Below, one piece after another: positions 1 through 6,158 of a stretch of 15,715 nt of DNA (positions are counted from its first letter, which is position 1; each line of letters opens with the position of its first letter). Origin of the DNA: Chloroflexota bacterium (lineage in GTDB: Bacteria > Chloroflexota > Limnocylindria > Limnocylindrales > CSP1-4). Where the stretch lies: the NCBI GenBank assembly GCA_021812735.1, contig JAKAMV010000132.1, positions 1 through 15,715 on the forward strand, given 5' to 3'. The notes under the pieces were generated by a model, which was not told the DNA's origin, did no database searches, and worked only from the letters and a program-made list of their open reading frames with translations. The translations under genes were made by a program, and so were the position numbers.

Positions 1-932
1 ATGCGCCCCGGCGCGTGGACGACCGCGTAGTACGCCACGTAGGCGTACGCGATGCCGGCCAAGCCGTCGATCAGCCAGTGGTCGTCCGTGTAGACCACCG
101 AGAACATGACCAGCGCGGTGTAGCCCAGCGCCAGCCAGCCGATCCGCCCGAAGGCGCGCCGCAGCACCAGGAAGCTCAGGAACGGGTAGGCGCAGTGGAG
201 CGACGGGAAGGCGGCGACCAGGTTGGGGTTCACACTGCCGAACGCCAGCGAGTACACGTAGTGGCCGTCGAACCCGAGCGCGCCCGCGAGGGTCTCGAAC
301 GCCCCCGGCTTCAGATAGCTGATGACCGGCGCGCCGTCGGGTCCGTTCAGCAGCCCCTGGTTCGCGACGTACCAGGGCGGCGCCGCGGGGAGCAGCAGGT
401 AGGTCGTGAAGCCGGCCATGCTGAGCACGATCAGCGCCGCGACGAAGTCGTAGTACTGCGGCCGGCGCCAGAGCCAGAGGATGAAGCCGGTCACGATCGG
501 CAGGACGAAGTGGAGCATGTAGACGAGCGTCGCCAGCAGCGCCAGCGGGTCGACCCCGCTGGCCGGGCGCAGGGCGTCCTGCAGCACCTGCGTCGGCAGC
601 GAGCCGAGCCCGGCGATCCGGTCGGCCGCCGCGAGATCGCCCGCGTGCAGCGGCATGCCCACATCGTCGGCGAAGCCGCGCATCAGCTCGTAGGCGAGCA
701 GGAGCACGACGAACGGGACCCAGTCGCGCAGGAACATGCGCCCGCGGCCCGCCAGCACGGCCGCTAGGCCGAACGCCACGGCGAGGACGTCGGGCGTGAT
801 GGCCACGCCTGCGGCGACCATGAGGACCACCACGAGCGCGCTGTACGCGAGGACCGCGGCCACCAGGAGCCGGTCGTTGCGCTTGCGCAGCGCGGAGGTC
901 GCGGTCAGGGTTTCGGAAACGCCGACGCTCAA
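1..932 (-). CDS. PAP2-superfamily integral membrane protein (inositol-phosphotransferase/Aur1-like), 3' end cut by window
   Basis: Read on the minus strand, this frame stays open from a TTG at 932 to the left edge (about 310 codons). It encodes a hydrophobic protein with about six membrane segments. Two blocks identify the PAP2 superfamily, in the PAP2_3 (Aur1/Ipt1-like) branch: FPSLHCAYPFLSF at about 180-245 and VVYTDDHWLIDGLAG at about 50-100. They carry the catalytic Ser-x-His and the His-x3-Asp pair. Family members move or hydrolyse phosphate-linked head groups on lipids at the membrane face; the substrate here is unknown. The TTG start is chosen because it keeps the basic stretch LRKRNDR just before the first membrane helix. 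There is no clear ribosome binding site, and GTG at 863 would remove that stretch. The gene follows the surface-protein gene on the same strand but is separated from it by a strong hairpin. The stop codon lies outside the window. Confidence 0.85.
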   Translation of the reverse strand, partial: MSVGVSETLTATSALRKRNDRLLVAAVLAYSALVVVLMVAAGVAITPDVLAVAFGLAAVLAGRGRMFLRDWVPFVVLLLAYELMRGFADDVGMPLHAGDLAAADRIAGLGSLPTQVLQDALRPASGVDPLALLATLVYMLHFVLPIVTGFILWLWRRPQYYDFVAALIVLSMAGFTTYLLLPAAPPWYVANQGLLNGPDGAPVISYLKPGAFETLAGALGFDGHYVYSLAFGSVNPNLVAAFPSLHCAYPFLSFLVLRRAFGRIGWLALGYTALVMFSVVYTDDHWLIDGLAGIAYAYVAYYAVVHAPGR

Positions 933-1025
933 AGCGTCAGCGAATCTAGCGCGGCGGGGCCACGCCCGTCACGCCCGGTGGCGGGCGCATCAGCCACGCG
1001 GGATAAGCCGCCCCGCTGGGAAGCG

Positions 1026-1060
1026 CGTCGACCGCCCGGCGGTGGGCCGGGCGGTCGACG
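1026..1060 (-). terminator. Perfect 15-bp stem-loop between two minus-strand genes
   Basis: Arms 1026-1040 and 1046-1060 are perfectly complementary (CGTCGACCGCCCGGC and its reverse complement) around a five-base loop, GGTGG. The hairpin lies about 40 bases downstream of the surface-protein stop codon and about 90 bases before the PAP2 gene. A transcription terminator or mRNA-stabilising hairpin is likely. There is no clear U-tract, so it is not a textbook intrinsic terminator. A second small dyad (CCCGGG-AAG-CCCGGG) lies at about 1077-1091. Confidence 0.6.
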
Positions 1061-1097
1061 ACTGGCCGTGCGGGTCCCGGGAAGCCCGGGCGGGGTG

Positions 1098-2300
1098 CTA
1101 GCGGCGGGCCTCCCGCCGTGAGATCAGCCCGGCGAGCCCGGCCGTGGCGAGGGCGCCGACGAGCACGAGGAGGGCCAGGCCCGTTCCCGCGTCGGAGCGC
1201 GGCTCACCGGTCGGGAGCGTGCTCGTGGGCGGGAGCGTGGCCTCCGACCCGCCAGCGCCGCCGACGGAGCCGCTCGGCGGCGCCGACGGGGACGCCGTGC
1301 TGGCGCCGACCGTGACGGAGGAGCTGGCAGTGCAGGTGTAGCCGGTCACGCAGGCGCCAACCGTGATCGTCGCCGTGTTCGTGTACGTGCCTGGGGCCGT
1401 GGAGGCGCCCACGACCGCCGTGTAGGTGAGCGTCGCGGTGGGGGCCAGCGTCAGGCCGGTCCAGGTGATCTGGTTGGTCGTCGGGTTGTAGGCCCCGCCG
1501 TTGCTGATCGCGCTGGCGGCACCGATCCCGGCGGGCAGCTGGTCAGTCACCGCGACCCCGAGGAGCGTGGTCGTGCCGCTCCAGCTGAGCCCGATCTTGT
1601 AGTTGACCGAGGCGCCGGGAACGACCGGGCCGCTCGCGCTGTTCGACTTGCTGATGGAGACGAGCGGCGCCTGCGTCGTGCCGCCCTGGACGTACGTCCG
1701 GAAGGCGTAGTCCCAGTTCACCTCGCCCACGCTGCAGAACCAGCCCTCGCCGTCGTTGCACTCGGCCCCTGAGGGGTACGGGTCGCCCGCGGAGCTGTCG
1801 CCCCACTGGGCGTAGCCGGGCCACACGATGGCGTACGCGGTCCCGGCGGCCACGGTCGGCCCCGACGAGAAGAGGAAGTCCACCCAGCCGCCGCCGTCAC
1901 AGGTGCTCGACGCGTCGTTGGTGACGTCGCTCGTCGCGAGCACGGTCCCGTTCGGGTACCCGCCGCTGTCGACGCCCTGGATCTGGACCTGCGTGTCGGT
2001 GTTGTCGGTGTTGCCGTAGTTCACGCAGTAGAGGCTGACGCCCGTGAGCGTGCCGCTCATGCCCGCCGTGAACGTCTGCGCCGTGGCGCTGTAGCCGTCG
2101 TCATAGGCGGAGTAGCCTCCGCTCCACACCTCCTGGTGCTGGTCGAGCGTGCCGGGCGGGGTGGCGAGAGCCGGCCCGGCCGTGAGCGCAAGGAAGGCGA
2201 CAGGGAGGACGGCCGAGAGCCCGATCACGCGGCCGCGGCGTCGCGACCGCCCCCGCGCGCCGGGCAGCGGAGCACCGACAAGACGAATGGGAACGCGCAC
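1098..2300 (-). CDS. Secreted surface protein with lectin-like N-terminal domain, DUF11-like domain and C-terminal membrane anchor
   Basis: This 400-residue protein starts at GTG 2300, with a GGGAGGGA ribosome binding site seven bases upstream. A signal peptide covers residues 1-46: a long Arg-rich n-region, a hydrophobic core and a cleavage site after PALA. Residues about 50-205 form a Cys-, Gly- and Trp-rich beta domain beginning near AQTFTAGMSGTLTGVSLYC, a style common in cell-surface or carbohydrate-binding modules. Residues about 205-335 (VSISKSNSASGPVVPGASVN onward, with VTDQLPAGI and GTYTNTATITVG) match the DUF11 or conserved-repeat fold of bacterial surface proteins. A Ser/Pro/Gly linker, LPPTSTLPTGEP, a hydrophobic helix and the basic tail SRREARR follow, as in wall-anchored proteins. 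LPPTS and LPTGE are only sortase-like, so a simple membrane anchor is equally possible. A stalk or adhesin role is inferred. Confidence 0.85.
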   Translation of the reverse strand: MRVPIRLVGAPLPGARGRSRRRGRVIGLSAVLPVAFLALTAGPALATPPGTLDQHQEVWSGGYSAYDDGYSATAQTFTAGMSGTLTGVSLYCVNYGNTDNTDTQVQIQGVDSGGYPNGTVLATSDVTNDASSTCDGGGWVDFLFSSGPTVAAGTAYAIVWPGYAQWGDSSAGDPYPSGAECNDGEGWFCSVGEVNWDYAFRTYVQGGTTQAPLVSISKSNSASGPVVPGASVNYKIGLSWSGTTTLLGVAVTDQLPAGIGAASAISNGGAYNPTTNQITWTGLTLAPTATLTYTAVVGASTAPGTYTNTATITVGACVTGYTCTASSSVTVGASTASPSAPPSGSVGGAGGSEATLPPTSTLPTGEPRSDAGTGLALLVLVGALATAGLAGLISRREARR

Positions 2301-2376
2301 CGGAATGTCCCTCCCTCACTCATGGGGCGCGACGGGCGATCCGCTCCTGGGCCCGCGTCACGCGAGGATGGCGGCG

Positions 2377-2405
2377 AGTATGAGTTCGCGGGTGCGGGTC
2401 CGCAA
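2377..2405 (-). promoter_or_regulatory. Candidate promoter of the secreted surface protein gene
   Basis: On the minus strand, TTGCGG (2400-2405) and CATACT (2377-2382) are separated by 17 bases, about 75 bases upstream of the GTG start at 2300. The -10 matches the sigma-70 consensus at four of six positions and the -35 at three of six. The nine-base context CATACTCGC recurs upstream of the other large secreted-protein gene, at 8438-8446. Confidence 0.35.
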
Positions 2406-2551
2406 GGTGCGAAATCGCGGTCCTCTCTGGCGGCGGGGTGCCGACGCCGCACGGCGATCGGCATCGAGGCCGGAGCGTGCGCACCGGCGACGTCGACGAT
2501 GGCTGCCGCGAGGCAGGCATGGGATTGGGCCGGTTTCCCGTTCGCGTCACC

Positions 2552-2568
2552 GAGCCGTCCCTCGGCTC
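2552..2568 (-). terminator. Short hairpin downstream of the HTH-TPR gene
   Basis: GAGCCG (2552-2557) and CGGCTC (2563-2568) form a six-base-pair stem with a five-base loop, 30 bases past the stop codon of the HTH-TPR gene. There is no U-tract. It is weak as a terminator. The rest of 2301-2597 holds only the ribosome binding site and candidate promoter of the surface-protein gene. Confidence 0.3.
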
Positions 2569-2597
2569 CCCGGCCGACGCACCAGATCGTCCAGCCG

Positions 2598-3899
2598 CTA
2601 GGTGCCGGCGTCCACGGCCTCGCGGAGCAGGCCGAAGGCCCGCTGGTGATCGCCGACCGCGGCCAGCGCCTCGGCATACTCGCCGAGCACCAGCCGGATC
2701 CGCGACGGCTTGCCCTCCCGCCTCGCGAGGTCGGCTGCCCGCGCGTAGGTCGTCAGCGCGTCGCCCGTCTGGTCAAGGGCCCGGTGGGCCCGTGCCAAGG
2801 TCAGCAGCGCGCCCTGGGCGGCGAACTCGTTGGGCGTCTCCTCCGCGAGCGCCAGCGCCCGGGCCGCGAGCTCGGCCGCGAGCCTCGCTTCGCCCCTCGC
2901 CAGGGCGATCTGCGCCTCGGTGTCGGTGACGTACGAGATCCAGCGCTGGTCGCGGCGACGCTCGAAGAAGCGGCGAGCCCGCTGCACGGCCTCCTCCGCC
3001 CGCTCGACGTTGCCCATCGCGAGATACGACAGGGCGAGGTCCCGCTCGAGCGATGCCGCCTCGAACTCGGCCTGGGCGGCCCGCAGGAGCCCGAGCGCCG
3101 TGGTGCCTGCCCGGATCGCCGCCTCGAAGTCCCCGGTGTTGCGGTAGCTGAAGGCGAGATCGAACAGGTAGACCCCCCGCCGGCGGTCGTCGAGCTCGGC
3201 GCTGAGCCCCCGGACCTCCTCGAGGTAGGCGAGCGCGACGGCGTGCTCGCCCTCGATGGAGGCGTTGCTCGAGAGGGCCATGATCACGCGGGCCTGGAAG
3301 TCGGGCTCGACGCGCAGGCCGGCCCGCACCTTGGCGAGGATCCCCTCCAGGAGCGCCCGGGCCTCGCCGGTGTTGCCCTGCTGGTAGTGTCCGCACGAGA
3401 GCCAGTAGTTGGCCAGCGCCTCCTCGGCCTCCCTCCCCTGGCTGGCGAACAGGCGGGCGGCTGTGGCCGCGGCGCCAACCGCGTCCTTGCCGCGGTCCAG
3501 GCCGGCGAACGCCTCCGCGAGCCCGAGCAGCAGCTCCGGCCGGATCGCCGCGCCTGTGGGCTGGTCCAGCAGGGCCTGGTACCCGTCAGCCGCCTCCTGC
3601 CACCGCCCGGCGGCGAGCTCCAGGTCCGCCTGGAGCCGGGTCCACCCCTCGGCCTCGTCCTCGAGGAACGAGCGGGCGGGCACGCCCAGCCGCTCGGCGA
3701 AGAAGCTGAGCGCGGCCATCGAGGGCTTGCTGAGGCCGTTCTCCAGAGCGCTGACGTACGCCTTCGTGTAGCGCTCTGCCGCCAGCTGCTGCTGCGTGAG
3801 CCCGGCCGCCAGCCTAGCCCGCCGGATGCGCTTCCCGATGCTGCGCGCGAGCGGACCGCGGTCGAGGGGCGTTCGCGTCGTCCCCGGTTTGGGAATCAT
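2598..3899 (-). CDS. XRE-family HTH regulator with C-terminal TPR array (RRNPP-like receptor candidate)
   Basis: A 433-residue cytoplasmic protein from ATG 3899; GTG 3926 would add nine residues, and neither start has a strong ribosome binding site. Residues about 20-75 are an XRE helix-turn-helix (IGKRIRRARLAAGLTQQQLA, then AYVSALENGLSKPS). From about residue 80 to the end I count roughly nine TPR-like helical pairs, for example YWLSCGHYQQGNTGEARALL, FDLAFSYRNTGDFEAAIRAG and DLALSYLAMGNVERAEEAVQ. HTH plus TPR is the plan of RRNPP regulators such as PlcR, NprR and PrgX, where the TPR groove binds a short imported peptide and changes DNA binding. The 5' end lies inside the preceding XRE gene, so co-transcription and translational coupling are likely. 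A small secreted-peptide gene is divergent from the pair. The HTH-TPR call is firm; the peptide-receptor role is inferred from architecture and context. A TPR regulator answering another ligand or protein partner is the main alternative. Confidence 0.9.
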   Translation of the reverse strand: MIPKPGTTRTPLDRGPLARSIGKRIRRARLAAGLTQQQLAAERYTKAYVSALENGLSKPSMAALSFFAERLGVPARSFLEDEAEGWTRLQADLELAAGRWQEAADGYQALLDQPTGAAIRPELLLGLAEAFAGLDRGKDAVGAAATAARLFASQGREAEEALANYWLSCGHYQQGNTGEARALLEGILAKVRAGLRVEPDFQARVIMALSSNASIEGEHAVALAYLEEVRGLSAELDDRRRGVYLFDLAFSYRNTGDFEAAIRAGTTALGLLRAAQAEFEAASLERDLALSYLAMGNVERAEEAVQRARRFFERRRDQRWISYVTDTEAQIALARGEARLAAELAARALALAEETPNEFAAQGALLTLARAHRALDQTGDALTTYARAADLARREGKPSRIRLVLGEYAEALAAVGDHQRAFGLLREAVDAGT

Positions 3900-4179
3900 T
3901 GACCGAAGTGTACGACGTACGGCCACTGCTGGTTGCCCCGTCGATCAACTCGGCGACGGACACCCCAAGGCGGTCCGAGAGGAGCCACAGCGTGCCCAGC
4001 GAGGGCAGCGTCAGGCCCTTCTCGAGGGCGGACACGTAGCTCCTCGACAGCGGGTGGCCGAGCTCGCTCTGCGTCAGGCCGCGGCGTCGACGCTGCTCGC
4101 GGACGCGCTCCCCGAGCGCGACCGCGGACGGGGAGCCTGGCCCGCAGCCCAGATGTTTAGCAATACTTGACTTTCGCAT
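3814..4179 (-). CDS. Small XRE-family HTH transcriptional regulator
   Basis: A 121-residue protein from ATG 4179. The frame is open further upstream, but the protein-like part begins here and a well-placed -10 box gives a leaderless start. Residues about 22-77 are one XRE domain (LGERVREQRRRRGLTQSELG, then SYVSALEKGLTLPSLGTL). The tail after about residue 78 is polar and low in complexity. The recognition-helix region SRSYVSALEKG is very close to TKAYVSALENG in the downstream HTH-TPR protein, so the two may bind similar sites or form mixed dimers. The last 86 bases or more overlap the next gene in another frame, an unusually long overlap. The gene is divergent from the small secreted-peptide gene at 4265, and the first codons of this gene contain the -35 box of that promoter. 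Autorepression together with control of the peptide gene is plausible. Confidence 0.85.
   Translation of the reverse strand: MRKSSIAKHLGCGPGSPSAVALGERVREQRRRRGLTQSELGHPLSRSYVSALEKGLTLPSLGTLWLLSDRLGVSVAELIDGATSSGRTSYTSVNDSQTGDDANAPRPRSARAQHREAHPAG
4155..4172 (+). repeat. 18-bp element, copy 1 (GTTTAGCAATACTTGACT)
   Basis: The element lies inside the first codons of the small XRE gene, and its last six bases are the -35 box of the divergent peptide promoter. It matches the inverted copy at 4513-4530 at 17 of 18 positions. It is AT-rich in a GC-rich setting. An operator for one or both XRE proteins is a reasonable guess. Confidence 0.55.
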
Positions 4180-4195
4180 GCGGCAATCGTAGCAT
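4167..4195 (+). promoter_or_regulatory. Sigma-70-like promoter for the small secreted-peptide gene
   Basis: TTGACT (4167-4172) and TAGCAT (4190-4195) are 17 bases apart. The -35 matches the consensus at five of six positions and the -10 at four of six, the best promoter match seen in the window. The predicted transcript starts near 4202, giving a leader of about 63 bases before GTG 4265. Its -10 overlaps the opposite-strand -10 of the XRE gene by two bases. Confidence 0.65.
4179..4191 (-). promoter_or_regulatory. Leaderless-type -10 box for the XRE operon
   Basis: On the minus strand TACGAT (4186-4191) is followed by six bases and then ATG at 4179. The TANNNT-N6-ATG arrangement is typical of leaderless transcripts in high-GC bacteria, with transcription starting at the A of the start codon. 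I see no convincing -35 box. Confidence 0.55.
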
Positions 4196-4264
4196 CCCGG
4201 GTGACCTCCGGCTACCGGACGGTCGCCCGGCTCCCAGGCGGGCACCAGCTGACAGGAGAACGCT

Positions 4265-4378
4265 GTGCCCGCTCGCTTCAATCGCTTCCGCCCCGTCATC
4301 GCCGCCTGGATCATCGCCGGCGCCCTCGCCCTGATGAGCGCCGCCGCCGTCCTCGCCGAGACCCCGTACCCGCACTGA
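4265..4378 (+). CDS. Small secreted peptide precursor (Phr-like pro-peptide candidate)
   Basis: A 37-codon gene from GTG 4265 to TGA 4378. It has an AGGAG ribosome binding site at 4254-4258, six bases before the start, and a good promoter at 4167-4195. The product begins with the basic segment MPARFNRFRP. A hydrophobic core of about 19 residues (VIAAWIIAGALALMSAAAV) follows, then V-L-A, a signal-peptidase-I-like site with small residues at -3 and -1, and it ends in ETPYPH. Cleavage after VLA would release that hexapeptide. Phr, PapR and similar pre-peptides of RRNPP systems have this plan, with short peptides exported and re-imported to bind a TPR receptor. An HTH-TPR gene lies two genes away on the opposite strand. 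Alternatives are a single-pass small membrane protein or a secreted peptide of unrelated role. That it is a real gene is well supported; the signalling role is inference. Confidence 0.7.
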   Translation: MPARFNRFRPVIAAWIIAGALALMSAAAVLAETPYPH

Positions 4379-4396
4379 ATCGCCGATAGACCAGGA

Positions 4397-4410
4397 GCGT
4401 CCACGGACGC
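4397..4410 (+). terminator. Weak hairpin after the small peptide gene
   Basis: GCGTC (4397-4401) and GACGC (4406-4410) form a five-base-pair stem with a CACG loop, 18 bases past the peptide stop codon. There is no U-tract. It may mark the end of a short transcript. Confidence 0.25.
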
Positions 4411-4512
4411 CCGAACGGTCGCGTGTCATTCGCCCGCCTTGGGATCCGGACCACCGCACGGCCAACCCCCTCCCCCCGCGCAGCGGAAACGCGCGCGCGG
4501 CTGGTGCGTGGG

Positions 4513-4530
4513 AGTCAACTATTGCTAAAC
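4513..4530 (-). repeat. 18-bp element, copy 2, inverted, upstream of the EAL gene
   Basis: Read on the minus strand this is GTTTAGCAATAGTTGACT, one mismatch from copy 1. It does not encode the same peptide as copy 1, so conservation as a DNA site is more likely than as coding sequence. On the plus strand it contains TGC-TAAACT (4523-4531), which resembles an extended -10 box about 70 bases before the ribosome binding site used for the EAL region. Confidence 0.5.
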
Positions 4531-4599
4531 TCTGTTGGCTGGATGGACTGCGGGCCCATCGGTGTCGGGGGGGCGGCCCGACGTCCGGACCCGGCCAAC

Positions 4600-4636
4600 G
4601 GAGGACATCGTGGTCGCCCGCCGATCGGACTGCTGA
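4600..4636 (+). promoter_or_regulatory. Strong RBS and 8-codon leader ORF abutting the EAL start
   Basis: GGAGGA (4600-4605) precedes GTG 4610 with ideal spacing. That start opens an eight-codon ORF (encoding MVARRSDC) whose TGA (4634-4636) directly abuts GTG 4637 of the EAL gene (TGAGTG). The EAL start has no good ribosome binding site of its own. Translation of the leader followed by reinitiation is a likely way to express the EAL protein. Confidence 0.45.
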
Positions 4637-5494
4637 GTGGCCGCACGAGACGCTGCGGGTCGACGGCGCGTGCTCGACATGCTGTCGACGCCCGCCCGCC
4701 ACCGGTCCGTGTTCCAGCCGATCCTGTCCCTGGCCGATGGCCAGGTCGCCGGCTACGAGGGCCTGAGCCGGTTCGACGCCGAACCCCTCCGGTCACCCGA
4801 CCAGTGGTTCGCCGAGGCCACGCGCGCCGGGCTGGGCGCGGAGTTCCAGGCCGCGGCCATCGAGCGCGTCCTCGCCGCCGCGACCGCAGCGCGCCTGCCG
4901 GACCGCAGCTTCGTGTCGGTCAACGTCAGCCCCCGCTACCTGGCGCATCCTGCGGTCGCGGCCGCGGTGGGACCCGCCGATCCGGCACGGCTGGTCATCG
5001 AGCTCACCGAGGAGGAGACCGTCGACGACTACGCGACGCTCCGGCGCGTCATGAACCCCTACCTCGAGCTCGGCATCCGGTTCGCGGTCGATGACGCCGG
5101 GGCGGGCTTTGCGTCGATGCGCCACATCACGGAGCTCGGGCCGGCGTTCGTGAAGCTCGACGCCTACCTGGTCCGGGGCCTGCGCACGCGCCACACGCTC
5201 CAGGCGTTCCTGCGCGCCATCAACGGGTTCGCCATCGAGATCGGCGCGGTCCTCATCGCCGAGGGCGTGGAGCAGACAACCGACCTCGCCCTCCTGACCC
5301 AGACGGGCTTCCCGGTGCTGGCGCAGGGCTATGCGATCGCCCACCCGGGTCCGCCCTGGCCCCGGGTGAGCGTCAACGCGAGGCGGGCCTGGCTCGCGGC
5401 ACACTCCGGCCGCCCTCTCGCCGAGTCGGCCGCGTCCGACCGGCCGGGCACGGGCGGGGCCGCCCCGGTCGTGACCGGCCGCCCGGACGCCTAG
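4637..5494 (+). CDS. EAL-domain cyclic-di-GMP phosphodiesterase
   Basis: A 285-residue protein with a stand-alone EAL domain, no membrane segment and no GGDEF or sensor domain. In order it shows GYEGLSRF (EAL as EGL), FVSVNVSP with the metal-binding Asn, VIELTEEE with the catalytic-site Glu, FAVDDAGAGFASM (the DDFGxG loop as DDAGAG), FVKLDAYLV with Lys, LIAEGVEQ with the second Glu, and LAQGYAIAHP with Gln. All residues normally needed for metal binding and c-di-GMP hydrolysis to pGpG seem present, so it should be active. GTG 4637 is used because it abuts a leader ORF stop; GTG 4670 and ATG 4679 are alternatives and leave the domain intact. After about residue 245 the tail is Ala/Arg/Pro-rich and probably disordered. 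Upstream lies an 18-bp element shared with the peptide promoter, suggesting joint control with the XRE module. Confidence 0.92.
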   Translation: MAARDAAGRRRVLDMLSTPARHRSVFQPILSLADGQVAGYEGLSRFDAEPLRSPDQWFAEATRAGLGAEFQAAAIERVLAAATAARLPDRSFVSVNVSPRYLAHPAVAAAVGPADPARLVIELTEEETVDDYATLRRVMNPYLELGIRFAVDDAGAGFASMRHITELGPAFVKLDAYLVRGLRTRHTLQAFLRAINGFAIEIGAVLIAEGVEQTTDLALLTQTGFPVLAQGYAIAHPGPPWPRVSVNARRAWLAAHSGRPLAESAASDRPGTGGAAPVVTGRPDA

Positions 5495-5602
5495 GCCCTG
5501 GCGCCGGGCACCGGCGACGGGCCACGAGGGCTCACCGGCGGCGCGGCGGGCGCGTCAGTGGAGGAGGGAGAGGCCCCAGCCCCGTCGTGAGGCTTCACGC
5601 TC

Positions 5603-6112
5603 CTACGGGCGGCGGGACCGCTGCGCCAGCGCATCCGGGATCGCGGGCGCGTCACCCGGGTGTCCCTGCTGGGCGGCGAGGATCGCCTGCAGCTCCAGGC
5701 GAGCCTGCATCACGTAGGGAGCGCCCTCGGCGATGCCGACCGTGCTGAGGGCTCGCGCCGTCACGCGCTCGCCGTCAACGAGCTCGACCACGCCCGCCGG
5801 CTCCACGAGGCGTCGCGGCTCCCCGATCGAGCGAACCTGCGCCCACGGGATCTGCCGGGTGGAGAGGAAGTTCACGACGCGAAGGCCGTCGGCGTCGGCC
5901 ACCACCCGGACGCGCCCGAGCATGGCGACAAGCCAGGCGCTCAGGACGATCCAGATGAGGAGAAGCGAGGCCCACACGGCCAGCGTGTCGAGCGGTCCGC
6001 CGACCACAACGACCGCGCCCAGCAGGATCGTCGGCCAGAGCAGCTGGCTCCGGCGGATGGCCGGGTTGCGATACGTCCGCGGAAGCTCGATAGCGGCACG
6101 ACCCTGCTGCAT
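5603..6112 (-). CDS. Small membrane protein with PH-like domain (bPH family)
   Basis: A protein of 169 residues from ATG 6112, with AGGGTGAG seven bases upstream. GTG 6118 or 6124 is also possible. The frame stays open to 6295, but that stretch covers intergenic hairpins. After a short N-terminus (RTYRNPAIRRSQ), two hydrophobic segments (LLWPTILLGAVVVVGG and LAVWASLLLIWIVLSAWLVA) form a membrane hairpin. Then follows RVRVVADADGLRVVNFLSTR with IPWAQVRSI, the start of a bacterial PH-like domain of the bPH type found in many actinobacterial and Chloroflexota membrane proteins. The function of these proteins is not known; they may bind partners or lipids at the inner face of the membrane. The tail after about residue 150 is polar. 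The gene is convergent with the EAL gene and lies downstream of two strong hairpins that separate it from the secreted-protein gene. Confidence 0.8.
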   Translation of the reverse strand: MQQGRAAIELPRTYRNPAIRRSQLLWPTILLGAVVVVGGPLDTLAVWASLLLIWIVLSAWLVAMLGRVRVVADADGLRVVNFLSTRQIPWAQVRSIGEPRRLVEPAGVVELVDGERVTARALSTVGIAEGAPYVMQARLELQAILAAQQGHPGDAPAIPDALAQRSRRP

Positions 6113-6158
6113 CGTCACGCTCACCCTGGACCCGTCGGGCGGAGTGTAGCGCTCGCTT

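Noticed and set aside
2136..3902. A 588-codon plus-strand open frame over the HTH-TPR gene
   Set aside because: It is antisense to a clear HTH-TPR protein; the composition is Arg/Gly/Glu/Leu-rich without motifs.
4423..5094. A 223-codon plus-strand frame over the EAL gene start
   Set aside because: It is an Arg/Pro-rich shadow of the EAL gene in another frame.
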